From: Phenylobacterium sp. SCN 70-31
GTDB taxonomy: Bacteria > Pseudomonadota > Alphaproteobacteria > Caulobacterales > Caulobacteraceae
DNA: 50,674 bases
Reading direction: 5' to 3'
Assembly (NCBI RefSeq): GCF_001724605.1
Contig: NZ_MEEX01000032.1
Location: 1 to 50,674 of the forward strand
The notes under the pieces: generated by a model
Databases searched by the model: none
What the model was told of the DNA's origin: nothing
The model's input: the letters and a program-made list of their open reading frames with translations, nothing else
In this document: positions 34,682 to 42,782 of the stretch, one piece after another
Position numbering within the stretch: position 1 is the first letter of the stretch
Layout: every line of letters begins with the position of its first letter
Made by a program: the position numbers and the translations under genes

Positions 34682-35689
34682 TTGACGATCCTGGTCACCG
34701 GCTCGGCCGGCTTCATCGGCTTCCATCTCAGCCGCCGCCTGCTGGAGCGCGGCGAGACGGTGGTCGGCCTCGACAGTCTCAACGCCTACTACGACCCCAG
34801 GCTCAAGGCCTCCCGTCTGGCGATCCTCCAGGGCTATGGGACCTATCGCCACGAGACGGTCGATCTGGCCGACCGCGAACGGATGCCGGCGGTCTTCGAC
34901 TCCGCCCGGCCAAGCCATGTGGTGAACCTCGCCGCCCAGGCCGGCGTCCGCTACAGCCTTGAGAGCCCCGAGACCTATGTGGACTCCAACGTCGTGGGCT
35001 TCCTGAACATCCTCGAGGGCTGCCGCGCGCATCCGCCCCGGCACCTGATCTACGCCTCCACCAGCTCCGTCTACGGCAACCACGCGAACCTGCCGTTCGG
35101 CGTCCACGACGCCGCCACCCATCCGATTACGCTCTATTCGGCCAGCAAGCTCGCCAACGAGGCCATGGCCCACGCCTACGCCCACCTGTTCGGCGTTCCG
35201 GCCACGGGCTTCCGGTTCTTCACCGTCTACGGCCCGTGGGGCCGGCCCGACATGGCGCTGTTCAAGTTCACCGACGCCATCCTCAACGGCCGCCCGATCG
35301 ACGTCTACGGCGAGGGTCGGATGCAACGCGACTTCACCTATGTCGACGACATCGTCGACGGCCTGGTCGCCGCCCTGGACCGGCCGCCGGCCCCGGACCC
35401 GCGGTGGGACGCCACCCATCCCGACCCGGCCACCAGCGCCGCCCCCTGGCGCATCCTGAATCTCGGGGCCGGACGACGCGTCGAGCTGATGCGCTACATC
35501 GAGGTGCTGGAGGCGAAGCTGGGCCGCAAGGCCGAGATCAACTTCATGCCGATGCAGGCCGGCGACGTCTCGGCCACAGAGGCCGACACCGGCGAGACCC
35601 GCGCCGTCCTGGACTACGCGCCCTCCACCTCCGTCGAAGTCGGAGTCGGCCGTTTCGTGGACTGGTACCGGGACTACTACGGAGTCTGA
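34682..35689 (+). CDS. UDP-glucuronate 4-epimerase-like NAD-dependent epimerase
   Basis: This 335-aa extended SDR has GSAGFIG (residues 7-13) for NAD, a TSSVYG strand with the catalytic Ser/Thr (about 119-124), and YSASK with catalytic Tyr and Lys (about 151-155). The block FFTVYGPWGRPDMALFKF is characteristic of the UDP-glucuronate 4-epimerase (LpsL/CapI) subgroup. It makes UDP-galacturonate for surface polysaccharide. The start is TTG, with AAAGG upstream, and no ATG gives a complete Rossmann strand. It follows the glycosyltransferase by 76 bases, so may be co-transcribed. Confidence 0.88.
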   Translation: MTILVTGSAGFIGFHLSRRLLERGETVVGLDSLNAYYDPRLKASRLAILQGYGTYRHETVDLADRERMPAVFDSARPSHVVNLAAQAGVRYSLESPETYVDSNVVGFLNILEGCRAHPPRHLIYASTSSVYGNHANLPFGVHDAATHPITLYSASKLANEAMAHAYAHLFGVPATGFRFFTVYGPWGRPDMALFKFTDAILNGRPIDVYGEGRMQRDFTYVDDIVDGLVAALDRPPAPDPRWDATHPDPATSAAPWRILNLGAGRRVELMRYIEVLEAKLGRKAEINFMPMQAGDVSATEADTGETRAVLDYAPSTSVEVGVGRFVDWYRDYYGV

Positions 35690-35727
35690 ACGCGCTTGCG
35701 GGGCGCCGGCATGTCGCCCATATTGTC

Positions 35728-35739
35728 CCTATATTTAGG
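35728..35739 (+). promoter_or_regulatory. candidate operator of the Xre-RES module
   Basis: CCTA-TATT-TAGG is a near palindrome 15 bases before the antitoxin start, in an AT-rich patch that also contains the probable -10 region (CATATT around 35720-35725, 17 bases from TTGCGG at about 35697). Xre antitoxins usually bind palindromes at this position to autoregulate. Confidence 0.5.
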
Positions 35740-35754
35740 CAAAGGAGCCGGCGC

Positions 35755-36171
35755 ATGGCGCGTTCAGCCACAGTTCGGACCGGAGCTCGCGCCGGCAAGC
35801 CCTCGGTGGCCGCAGCGCCCTCCGCGGCCGGCGTCCTGCACGGCCCGGGCGCCATGGACCTCGATGGCGTCACGGCTCTCTTCGGCATGACCCAGGCCCA
35901 GATCGCCGAGACCGCCGGCCTCGCCCGCGAAACGCTGCAGAAGGTGGAGCGCCGCAACGCGCCCAAGACCCAGGGCCGCCTGCGCGAGATGCTGGAGATT
36001 CTGCGCCGGGTCGAAGCCTGGGCAGGCGGCCCGGCCCAGGCCATGGCCTGGTATCGCGCAGAGCCCATCCCTGCGTTCGGCGACCGGACGGCCGAGGCCC
36101 TCGTGAAGGCCGGGCAAGCGGGGGCCGTCCGCGACTACCTGGATCACGTGGCGAGCGGCGGCTACGCCTGA
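35755..36171 (+). CDS. Xre/MbcA/ParS-type antitoxin
   Basis: This 138-aa protein has a Pro/Ala-rich N-terminal tail and a helix-turn-helix region (LFGMTQAQIAETAGLARETL, residues 42-61, then QKVER). A C-terminal toxin-binding domain follows (DUF2384 type), with WYRAEPIPAFGDRTAEALVK (around 99-118) then DYLDHVASGGYA. It should bind and block the RES toxin encoded 10 bases downstream and repress the operon. AAAGGAG lies 7 bases before the ATG. The pair is flanked by envelope genes and looks like a stand-alone module. Confidence 0.9.
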   Translation: MARSATVRTGARAGKPSVAAAPSAAGVLHGPGAMDLDGVTALFGMTQAQIAETAGLARETLQKVERRNAPKTQGRLREMLEILRRVEAWAGGPAQAMAWYRAEPIPAFGDRTAEALVKAGQAGAVRDYLDHVASGGYA

Positions 36172-36181
36172 GGCCTCTTCG

Positions 36182-36700
36182 GTGAGGTTCGCCGGCGAGG
36201 CCTATCGCGCCCACGACCCCCGCTGGTCCTGGTCGCCCCTGTCGGGCGAGGGTGCGGCCCTGCGCGGCGGCCGCTTCAACCGCCGGGGCCAGTCCGCGCT
36301 CTACCTGTCGCTGACGCCCATGGGCGCGGTCCGCGAGGCCTCGGCCGGCTTCGCCCACCGCCTGGAGCCCCTCCTCCTGTGCAGCTATGCGGTGGACTGC
36401 GAGGACATCGTCGACCTCCGAGACGACGCCGCCTGCGCCGCCGCGGGCGTCGATCCGGCGGCCCTGGCCTGCCCCTGGGCGCTCGACCTGGCCGAAGGCC
36501 GCGAGCCGAGATCCCACGCCGCGATCCGCCGCCTGGCCGACGGCGGGACGGCAGGGCTTCTGGTCCCCAGCTTCGCGCGCGGCGCCGGGCCGGCCGATCC
36601 CAACCTCGTCCTGTGGCGCTGGGGACCGCGACCGCCGCACCGGGTCGAGGTCCACGACCCGTCCGGCCGGCTCCCGAAGAACCAGCTCTCCTGGCGCTGA
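36182..36700 (+). CDS. RES-domain toxin (NAD+ phosphorylase/glycohydrolase family)
   Basis: This 172-aa protein has the RES signature GGRFNRRGQSALYLS (residues 29-43) with Arg31 and Tyr41, and Glu52 in AVREA. These positions correspond to NAD-contacting and catalytic residues of ParT/MbcT-type toxins that break down NAD+ or modify proteins. The start is GTG with GAGG upstream, 10 bases after the antitoxin stop. The domain is full length and the key residues are present, so the toxin is probably active. Confidence 0.9.
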   Translation: MRFAGEAYRAHDPRWSWSPLSGEGAALRGGRFNRRGQSALYLSLTPMGAVREASAGFAHRLEPLLLCSYAVDCEDIVDLRDDAACAAAGVDPAALACPWALDLAEGREPRSHAAIRRLADGGTAGLLVPSFARGAGPADPNLVLWRWGPRPPHRVEVHDPSGRLPKNQLSWR

Positions 36701-36890
36701 GCCGGCAGGACGGCGCGTCCGCAACCCTTTGCGCCACAAGGGCTCAAAGCCTTTTTCGGCGAACCGGACCTTCTTTTCGTCACGCGCCCGTGAAACAAGC
36801 GCATAGGCGGCTTTCCCGCCCCCTTTTCGCGCACTACCTTACGGTCCGAAGGCTGGCGATCACGACCGGCCGCCCAGGAAGGAGTCCCCC

Positions 36891-37205
36891 ATGAAGCTGT
36901 TCGCCATCGCGGCCGTCGCCGCCCTCATGGCTACGCCGGCCCTCGCCGGTACGTCGGTCGCCGTCCGCACGGGCGGCCTGAACCTCTCCGACTCGCAGGA
37001 CGCCGCGGTGATGCTGCGCCGGCTGGACATCGCCGCCGCCCAGGCCTGCGGCGCCGAACGCGGCAGCGTGCGCGACGTCCAGGTCGCGGTGCGCCGAAGC
37101 GCCTGTTACGCCGACGCCATGGATACGGCCCTGGTGAAGCTGAACGCGCCCGCGGTCGACGCCCTCCACCGCGACCGCGACGCCCAGGTGGCGGCGCTCC
37201 GCTAG
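36891..37205 (+). CDS. UrcA-family exported protein
   Basis: This 104-aa protein has a Sec signal peptide (residues 1-19, cleavage after ALA) and a mature part with VRTGGLNLSDSQDAAVMLRR and two cysteines (Cys53 and Cys71) that may form a disulfide. This is the UrcA family pattern, common and of unknown function in Caulobacterales and sphingomonads. AAGGAG lies upstream of the ATG. It is convergent with the RidA-like gene (4 bases between stops). Confidence 0.88.
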   Translation: MKLFAIAAVAALMATPALAGTSVAVRTGGLNLSDSQDAAVMLRRLDIAAAQACGAERGSVRDVQVAVRRSACYADAMDTALVKLNAPAVDALHRDRDAQVAALR

Positions 37206-37209
37206 GACC

Positions 37210-37698
37210 CTACTTCGCCGGTTTGGCGGCCTGGACCTCGATCTCGGCGAACATCCCGGGCCGGACCAGCGCCGCCACCTGCGACGTGATGCGGGCGGGC
37301 TTGTTCTTCAGGGGACCATAGACCTCGTTGTAGGCTTCCATCATGCCGGCGAAGTCCATGCCGCCGCCTTTGGCCGGATCGCCGACAAGGACGATCCGCA
37401 TCATCACCACGTCTTCGAACGTGTAGCCTTGCCCGGCCATGATCTCCCCGATCTGCTTGAGGACGCTCTGGACCTGGGTCTTCGTATCGCCGAAGGGCCT
37501 CTCGGCCGGGGCGCCAGGAACGGCCTGCGGGGTGATGCCGCTGACATACAGCATGTCGGATCCCGCCGGCACCTTCACCGCCCGCGATATGAAGCCGTTG
37601 GAGGGGTTGACGTGGACGTTCTGCGCCTGGGCGGCTCCGGCCGCTGTCAGCGCGCCCGCCAGCGTCAGGACCAGGGCGGGAAGAACAGGACTGCGCAT
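37210..37698 (-). CDS. exported RidA-family protein
   Basis: This 162-aa protein has a signal peptide (residues 1-25, cleavage after AQA) and a RidA (YjgF/YER057c) domain: MLYVSGITPQAVPG (49-62), TKTQVQSVLKQIGEIMAGQGYTFED split over 72-96, and the C-terminal RPGMFAEIEVQA. RidA proteins hydrolyse reactive imines made by amine-oxidising or PLP enzymes. It follows the exported flavin amine oxidase gene by 36 bases on the same strand, which fits a shared imine-processing task in the periplasm. The conserved Arg of canonical RidA (in the form RITSQVAAL here) seems retained. Confidence 0.85.
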   Translation of the reverse strand: MRSPVLPALVLTLAGALTAAGAAQAQNVHVNPSNGFISRAVKVPAGSDMLYVSGITPQAVPGAPAERPFGDTKTQVQSVLKQIGEIMAGQGYTFEDVVMMRIVLVGDPAKGGGMDFAGMMEAYNEVYGPLKNKPARITSQVAALVRPGMFAEIEVQAAKPAK

Positions 37699-37734
37699 TG
37701 ATGCTCCGTGAGGTTCAGGCCGCCGCAACGGGAT

Positions 37735-39342
37735 TCATGCGGCGGGGGCGGACCGGCGTCCTGTCGACGCCGTGGTTTGAGAGGCCCGCTCGGCGATGAA
37801 GCCGATCGTGCGATGGGCCGAAAGCACAGCGCCCTCCTGCCAGCCCGGCATCTGGCTGAGGTGCGCGCCCGAGAAATAAATCCGGCCTTGAGGCTCATTG
37901 AGGAGCCGATAGGACGGGTGGTCAAGGTGGCCTTCCTGACCGCCCTGCCCGCCGTAGGCCGGCCAGGGACCGAAGTTGAACGGGATCTTGCTCCAGTTCA
38001 CGACCACGCCCTTCTCCAGCAGGCCTTCCTGGCCGGGATGCAGCCGGCCCACGACGCTGCGGGCGATCTCCATCTGTTCGCCGAGCGGCCGGTCGGCGAA
38101 CACCCGTGCGCCGGGCCCCGATCCGTAGCAGGCGAGCAGCATCCCCCGCTCGCTATGCAGGTTGTTCGAAGGATACCAGACGAGCGAGGTCTCACCGCCC
38201 ACGAACGAGATGCCGCCGTAGATCTGTTCGCGCTCCCAGAAGCGGGGCGACTCGAAGCCGATCTTGTTGGAATAGTCGTAAGGTACGTTGGCGATCGCCG
38301 CCTTCACGGGCGCGGCGAAGTTGGTGTCGATCTTCGCCAGGATGTTCAGCGGCAAGGTCACGATCAGGAACTCGGCCTGAGCCAGGCTCTCGACGCCCGT
38401 CCGGCGGTCGCGCCACGTGACCGCCGCCCCCGTGGCGGTCTGCCGGATCCGGGTCACCTCGGCGTTTCGGATCGTCGGGCTGCGGATCCCCCGCTCGAAG
38501 CCCGCCACGATGCGATCCATGCCGCCGACCGGCTGGAACATGGTGGCCTGCATGTAGAGCATGTCCTCGAACAGCGTCGAGCGCAGTTGTTCGTTCGCCA
38601 GGAGTTCGCTGAAGGGGACGGGCGTCCGGGGCGATCCGAACTGCGAGGCGGCGCCCGGAAGCTCTGAGAAGCCCGAGCGCTCGGTGCCCTTGAACGCCAT
38701 GCTCTCGTCCAGGTCGCCGTAGGCCCGCAGGAACGGCATCAGGCGCGCCTTGTCGTCGGCCGAAAGCTCCTGATCCAGCGCACCCTTGTTCAACGCCTTG
38801 GCCAGGAGTTCCGACAGGTAGCCTCGGGTGTCGTTGACGCCCTGGCGCATCTGGATGGGCTTGCCGCCGTTCGAGCCGGCCGCCCAGAAGTACGCACTGC
38901 GGCTGGAGTTGACCTCCACCTCGAGCGGCACGTCCAGCTTGCGGCAGTAGGCGAGGAGCCCCTCGTGGTGGCTCGGTATACGGGCCGGACCCGCGTTCAG
39001 GTAGACGCCGTCCTGGAATCCGACGGTCTGGTCGGGCGTCCCCACCATCTCGACCTTGTCGCCACCGCGAAGCGTCCAGTTCCGCCCGCCGAGCCGTTCG
39101 CGCGCCTCCAGCAGGGTCACCGAGAACCCGGCGCGCTCCAGTTCGTAGGCCGCGACCAGCCCGGCGACGCCGCCGCCCAGGACAAGCACCGTGCGGCCCG
39201 ATCCCAGATTTGCCGGCAGTCGGGGCGCAGCCCCGGCCGATGTAGCCGCCATCAGGCCCAGCGTGGTCATGGCCGAATAGGCCGCCCCATAGCCACCCAC
39301 GGCGCCCAGGCGTTGGAGGAATCGGCGGCGGCTCAGACCCAT
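37735..39342 (-). CDS. Tat-exported flavin monoamine oxidase-like protein
   Basis: This 535-aa protein starts with a twin-arginine signal (LSRRRFLQRLG, residues 3-13) and then a FAD-binding Rossmann fold VLVLGGGVAGLVAAYELERA (52-71), followed by LLEARERLGGRNWTLRGG (77-94), the amine oxidase signature. The C-terminal GRIYFSGAHLSQMPGWQEGA segment closes the FAD site. It would oxidise an amine or amino acid in the periplasm to an imine and H2O2. Its partner RidA-like gene follows directly. A divergent TonB receptor lies upstream. Substrate unknown. Confidence 0.88.
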   Translation of the reverse strand: MGLSRRRFLQRLGAVGGYGAAYSAMTTLGLMAATSAGAAPRLPANLGSGRTVLVLGGGVAGLVAAYELERAGFSVTLLEARERLGGRNWTLRGGDKVEMVGTPDQTVGFQDGVYLNAGPARIPSHHEGLLAYCRKLDVPLEVEVNSSRSAYFWAAGSNGGKPIQMRQGVNDTRGYLSELLAKALNKGALDQELSADDKARLMPFLRAYGDLDESMAFKGTERSGFSELPGAASQFGSPRTPVPFSELLANEQLRSTLFEDMLYMQATMFQPVGGMDRIVAGFERGIRSPTIRNAEVTRIRQTATGAAVTWRDRRTGVESLAQAEFLIVTLPLNILAKIDTNFAAPVKAAIANVPYDYSNKIGFESPRFWEREQIYGGISFVGGETSLVWYPSNNLHSERGMLLACYGSGPGARVFADRPLGEQMEIARSVVGRLHPGQEGLLEKGVVVNWSKIPFNFGPWPAYGGQGGQEGHLDHPSYRLLNEPQGRIYFSGAHLSQMPGWQEGAVLSAHRTIGFIAERASQTTASTGRRSAPAA

Positions 39343-39816
39343 GACGGACTCCGGAGCAGTTCAGGCGCCGCCTGCATCGGCGGCCCTCCGAAATCCCCCC
39401 GGACCAGCGTCGGCTGGCAAGGGATTGCGACCATCCGAACGCCCTCGGTCCGATCGTCGCCCAGATATCGGGCGCCAGATGTCACGGAATCTAACAAGTG
39501 ACGAAGATGTCAAAATATCAAATACTTCAAAAATCCGCCTACAGAAATAATCACTGAAGTCAATTTTGGAAAATCTGCCGATTTTTCGATCCGAAACACA
39601 ATATTTCGCGCGGGTTTGAGGCATATGACCAAGTCGCACGCTTTGACTTCTTGCACCCATCACCCCGTGATGCGTTCCTCGCCTGATCAATCGGCGTTCG
39701 ACGAGGCGTTCGACGGGGAGGCGGCAGGAGATGTCGCTGTCGAAGACTTGGCGGAGTGACCGAGGCGGGCGGGGGAGCGCGGAGAAGGGCCCAACATTCA
39801 AAGAGGGGGTCCTGCA
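39343..39816. promoter_or_regulatory. divergent regulatory region between amine oxidase and TonB receptor
   Basis: These 474 bases are AT-rich between about 39.49 and 39.64 kb and should contain both promoters. A perfect palindrome CATCAC-CCC-GTGATG (39658-39672) is a likely operator. Its last bases include the ATG of a 29-codon acidic frame (39670-39759) with a tandem AFDEAFDGE repeat, which might be a leader peptide but has no clear ribosome site. No LexA-type box is present. Confidence 0.5.
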
Positions 39817-42522
39817 ATGAAGACCGTATCTACGGGCGCCGAGCAAAGCGTCATCCATCCCGCCGGCTGGCGAGCCGGCCGCAGCTTCTGGCTGGCGGGC
39901 GTCGCCGTCGGCGCCATGGCTCTCGCCACACCTGCGGCGGCCCAGTCCGAGACCGTCCAGGAACTCATCGTCACGGGATCGCGCAGCAAGCCCCGGACGG
40001 TGCTGGAATCTCCCGTGCCGGTCGATGCGTTCTCGGCGGAAGACATCCAGTCGATCTCGGTGACCGACACCCAGGACCTGCTGAAGACGCTGATCCCGTC
40101 GTACACCCTGACCCGTCAGCCGATCTCCGATGGCGCCACCTTCATCCGACCCGCCTCGCTTCGCGGCCTGCCGTCGGACAAGACACTGCTCCTGGTGAAC
40201 TCCAAACGCCGGCACCGTTCGGCCCTCGTGGTGACCGGCGGCAGCGGCGTCCAGGCCCAGGACGCCGCACAGATTCCAGCCTCGGCGCTCAAGTCCGTGG
40301 AAGTCCTGCGCGACGGCGCCGGCGCCCAGTATGGATCGGACGCCATCGCCGGCGTGATCAACTTCATCCTGAAAGACTCCGCCTCGGGCGGCGGCCTGTC
40401 GATCCAGGCCGGCCAGTATTACGAGCGCGACGGTGAGGCGATCATCATCTCTGGCGACAAGGGCTTCGCCCTGGGCGAAAACGGCTTCGTTCATGCTGCG
40501 TTCGAGTACGCCACCGAACAGCCGACCGCGCGGGTCCAGACCTTCTGCAACCGCAACATCCCGAACCAGAGCGCCGGGTTCTGCGTCCCGCTGTTCCCCA
40601 CCGAGACCACCGCGCCGGGAAGCGCCTTCACCGCCGCCTACGCCCAGCGCGTGAACTACGCCGGCCTCTACAACCGCATCCCGCAGAAGTGGGGCCAACC
40701 CGAAGGCGAGTACACGCGGGTCTTCATCAACTCCGGCTACGAGTTGGGCGTGGGCGAACTTTACGCCTTCGGCAACTACGGCCGCAGCCACCAGAAGGAA
40801 GACTTCAACTACCGCAACCCCGTCGACGTCGGCGCGTCGACCAACAACCTCGACGATTACATCCGCATGCGGGACGGTCGCCTCTTCTCCGCCAACCAGA
40901 TCTTCCCGCTGGGCTTCACGCCCGAGTATCTCGGCACGGTCACCGACTATTCCATCGTCGGCGGCTACAAGGGCGAGTATGGCCCGATCGGCTTCGACCT
41001 CAGCGGCCGCTGGGGCGTGGACAAGCTGCGCTACGACCTGGAGCATACGGTCAACTTCTCGCTGGGCGAGGCCACGCCGACCGAGTTCAACCAGGGTACG
41101 CTGCGGTCGGACGAACTCGCCCTGAACGCCGACTTCACCTACGAGTTCGCGGGCTTCACACCAGAACCGATCGCGATCGCATTCGGCCTCGAGTATCGGA
41201 GGGAGGGCTACGAGATCCAGGCCGGAGACGTGGCGGCCTATATCGCCGGCCCCTACGCTCAGCAGGACCCGTACGACTTCTGCACCGACGAAGCGAACGT
41301 CGCGGTCCGCACCCTGCGGCCCACCGCCCCCCAGAACCAGGGCATCATCTGCAACTCGATGACCCAGGTGATCGACGGCCGCACCTTCACCAACCCGGTC
41401 TACGCCGTGCTGGGCGTGGGATCGAACGGCGCGCCGGGGTTCCCGCCGCTGTACGCCGGGCGGCTGACCCGCAATTCGAAGGCGGCCTATGTCGAGGCCA
41501 GCACCGACCTCTCGGATCGGTTGTTCGTCCAGGCCGCGCTGCGGATCGAGGACTTTTCGGACTTCGGCTCCACCGTCGACTACAAGGTGGCCGGCCGCTT
41601 CGAGATCAACGATATCTTCGCCGTGCGGGGATCCGTCGGCACGGGCTTCCGGGCGCCGACGACGGGGCAGAACTTCACCACCATCGTCTCGACGGTGGTG
41701 AACAACGGCCAGCCCGTCGCCCAGGGCCTCTTCCCGGCGACCAACCCGGTCGCCCAGTTCCTGGGTGCCCAGCCGCTCAAGCCTGAGGAATCCAAGAACT
41801 TTTCGGTGGGGATCACCGCCACGCCGCTGCCTAGCATGACGCTCTCGGTCGACGCCTACTACATCGAGATCGACGACATGTTCTACGCGGTGACGCCGAT
41901 CACCGTGACCCCCGCCCTCCAGGCGGCCCTCATCGCCGCCAACGTCCCCGGGGCCAACACGATCGGCCAGGTGAACTTCTTCCAGAACGCCTTCGATGCG
42001 CAGATCCAGGGCGTGGACGTGGTCGCGACCTATGCCCACAACTGGGAGAACGGCCACACGACGACGGTCAGCACGGCGTTCAACTGGAACATGCCCGTAG
42101 TCGACAAGGTGAAGGTGATCGTCGACCCCAGCGGTGTGACCCGGCGGTTCTTCGACGGCGAGTACGCCTACGACTTCAAGCACTCCGAACCCCGCTGGCG
42201 CGGATCGATGACCGCCTTCCACAAGTTCGGGCCGTTCACCGGTGTCGCGCGCGCCAGCGTCTATGGGCCGTACAAGAACATGTTCAGCGTGACGAACCCG
42301 GTCATCCAGAAATGGAACCCCGAGATCTTCATCGACCTTGAGGGCAGCTGGGATGTCACCGAGAAGGCGCGCATCACGCTGGGCGTACGCAACCTGTTCG
42401 ACAACTATCCCGACCGCGACAAGATCGGCGAGTCGGCCACCAACGGCCGCATCTACCGGTCGGACATGATCGTCGACTGGCAAGGCGGCTTCTACTACGC
42501 GAAGATCAACTACACCTTCTGA
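39817..42522 (+). CDS. TonB-dependent receptor
   Basis: This 901-aa outer-membrane receptor has an N-terminal signal (to about residue 43, cleavage near AAAQ), a plug domain with TonB-box-like ELIVTGSR (49-56), LRGLPSDKTLLLVNSKRR and LRDGAGAQYGSDAIAGVINF (166-185), and a large barrel ending in AKINYTF with terminal Phe. It lacks an STN domain, so it does not signal through a FecR-type regulator. Two cysteine pairs lie in extracellular-type loops. It is divergent from the exported amine oxidase and RidA genes, suggesting uptake of a linked substrate. GAGGGGG precedes the ATG. Confidence 0.92.
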   Translation: MKTVSTGAEQSVIHPAGWRAGRSFWLAGVAVGAMALATPAAAQSETVQELIVTGSRSKPRTVLESPVPVDAFSAEDIQSISVTDTQDLLKTLIPSYTLTRQPISDGATFIRPASLRGLPSDKTLLLVNSKRRHRSALVVTGGSGVQAQDAAQIPASALKSVEVLRDGAGAQYGSDAIAGVINFILKDSASGGGLSIQAGQYYERDGEAIIISGDKGFALGENGFVHAAFEYATEQPTARVQTFCNRNIPNQSAGFCVPLFPTETTAPGSAFTAAYAQRVNYAGLYNRIPQKWGQPEGEYTRVFINSGYELGVGELYAFGNYGRSHQKEDFNYRNPVDVGASTNNLDDYIRMRDGRLFSANQIFPLGFTPEYLGTVTDYSIVGGYKGEYGPIGFDLSGRWGVDKLRYDLEHTVNFSLGEATPTEFNQGTLRSDELALNADFTYEFAGFTPEPIAIAFGLEYRREGYEIQAGDVAAYIAGPYAQQDPYDFCTDEANVAVRTLRPTAPQNQGIICNSMTQVIDGRTFTNPVYAVLGVGSNGAPGFPPLYAGRLTRNSKAAYVEASTDLSDRLFVQAALRIEDFSDFGSTVDYKVAGRFEINDIFAVRGSVGTGFRAPTTGQNFTTIVSTVVNNGQPVAQGLFPATNPVAQFLGAQPLKPEESKNFSVGITATPLPSMTLSVDAYYIEIDDMFYAVTPITVTPALQAALIAANVPGANTIGQVNFFQNAFDAQIQGVDVVATYAHNWENGHTTTVSTAFNWNMPVVDKVKVIVDPSGVTRRFFDGEYAYDFKHSEPRWRGSMTAFHKFGPFTGVARASVYGPYKNMFSVTNPVIQKWNPEIFIDLEGSWDVTEKARITLGVRNLFDNYPDRDKIGESATNGRIYRSDMIVDWQGGFYYAKINYTF

Positions 42523-42543
42523 GGCGCGCCTTCGCACGCTACG

Positions 42544-42571
42544 GGGCGGCTCCTGCGGGAGCCGCCCTTTT
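42544..42571 (+). terminator. rho-independent terminator after TonB receptor
   Basis: A perfect 10-bp stem (GGGCGGCTCC / GGAGCCGCCC) with a small loop is followed by TTTT, about 20 bases after the stop. Confidence 0.92.
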
Positions 42572-42617
42572 CATTTGGCGGTTTCATTCCCGATAGCCGA
42601 ACGGACGGCCTGAAACG

Positions 42618-42643
42618 AAAAGGCCGCGCCCAGCGGGCGCGGC
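42618..42643 (-). terminator. rho-independent terminator of the polysaccharide genes on the minus strand
   Basis: A 9-bp perfect stem (GCCGCGCCC / GGGCGCGGC, loop of 3) is followed on the minus strand by CTTTTCG. It lies 140 bases beyond the stop of the nucleotide-sugar dehydrogenase gene. Confidence 0.85.
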
Positions 42644-42782
42644 GAGTTCAGGGAGGAAACGCCCCGAAGGGCAAGGCCAAGCTGACCGCCTCGATCGGGC
42701 CCGGCCAGAGGACTCCCCGGCTCCGGCCACGCTTTTGGACAACTGCCCAAGAGATGGGCGCCGTCAGCGGCGCGGCGCCCGG

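Noticed and set aside
39361..42537. A minus-strand open frame of over 1000 codons opposite the second TonB receptor
   Set aside because: It is an antisense shadow of a strongly GC-rich gene. It has no ribosome site, no domain and Gly/Arg/Val-rich composition, while the plus strand encodes a full TonB receptor.
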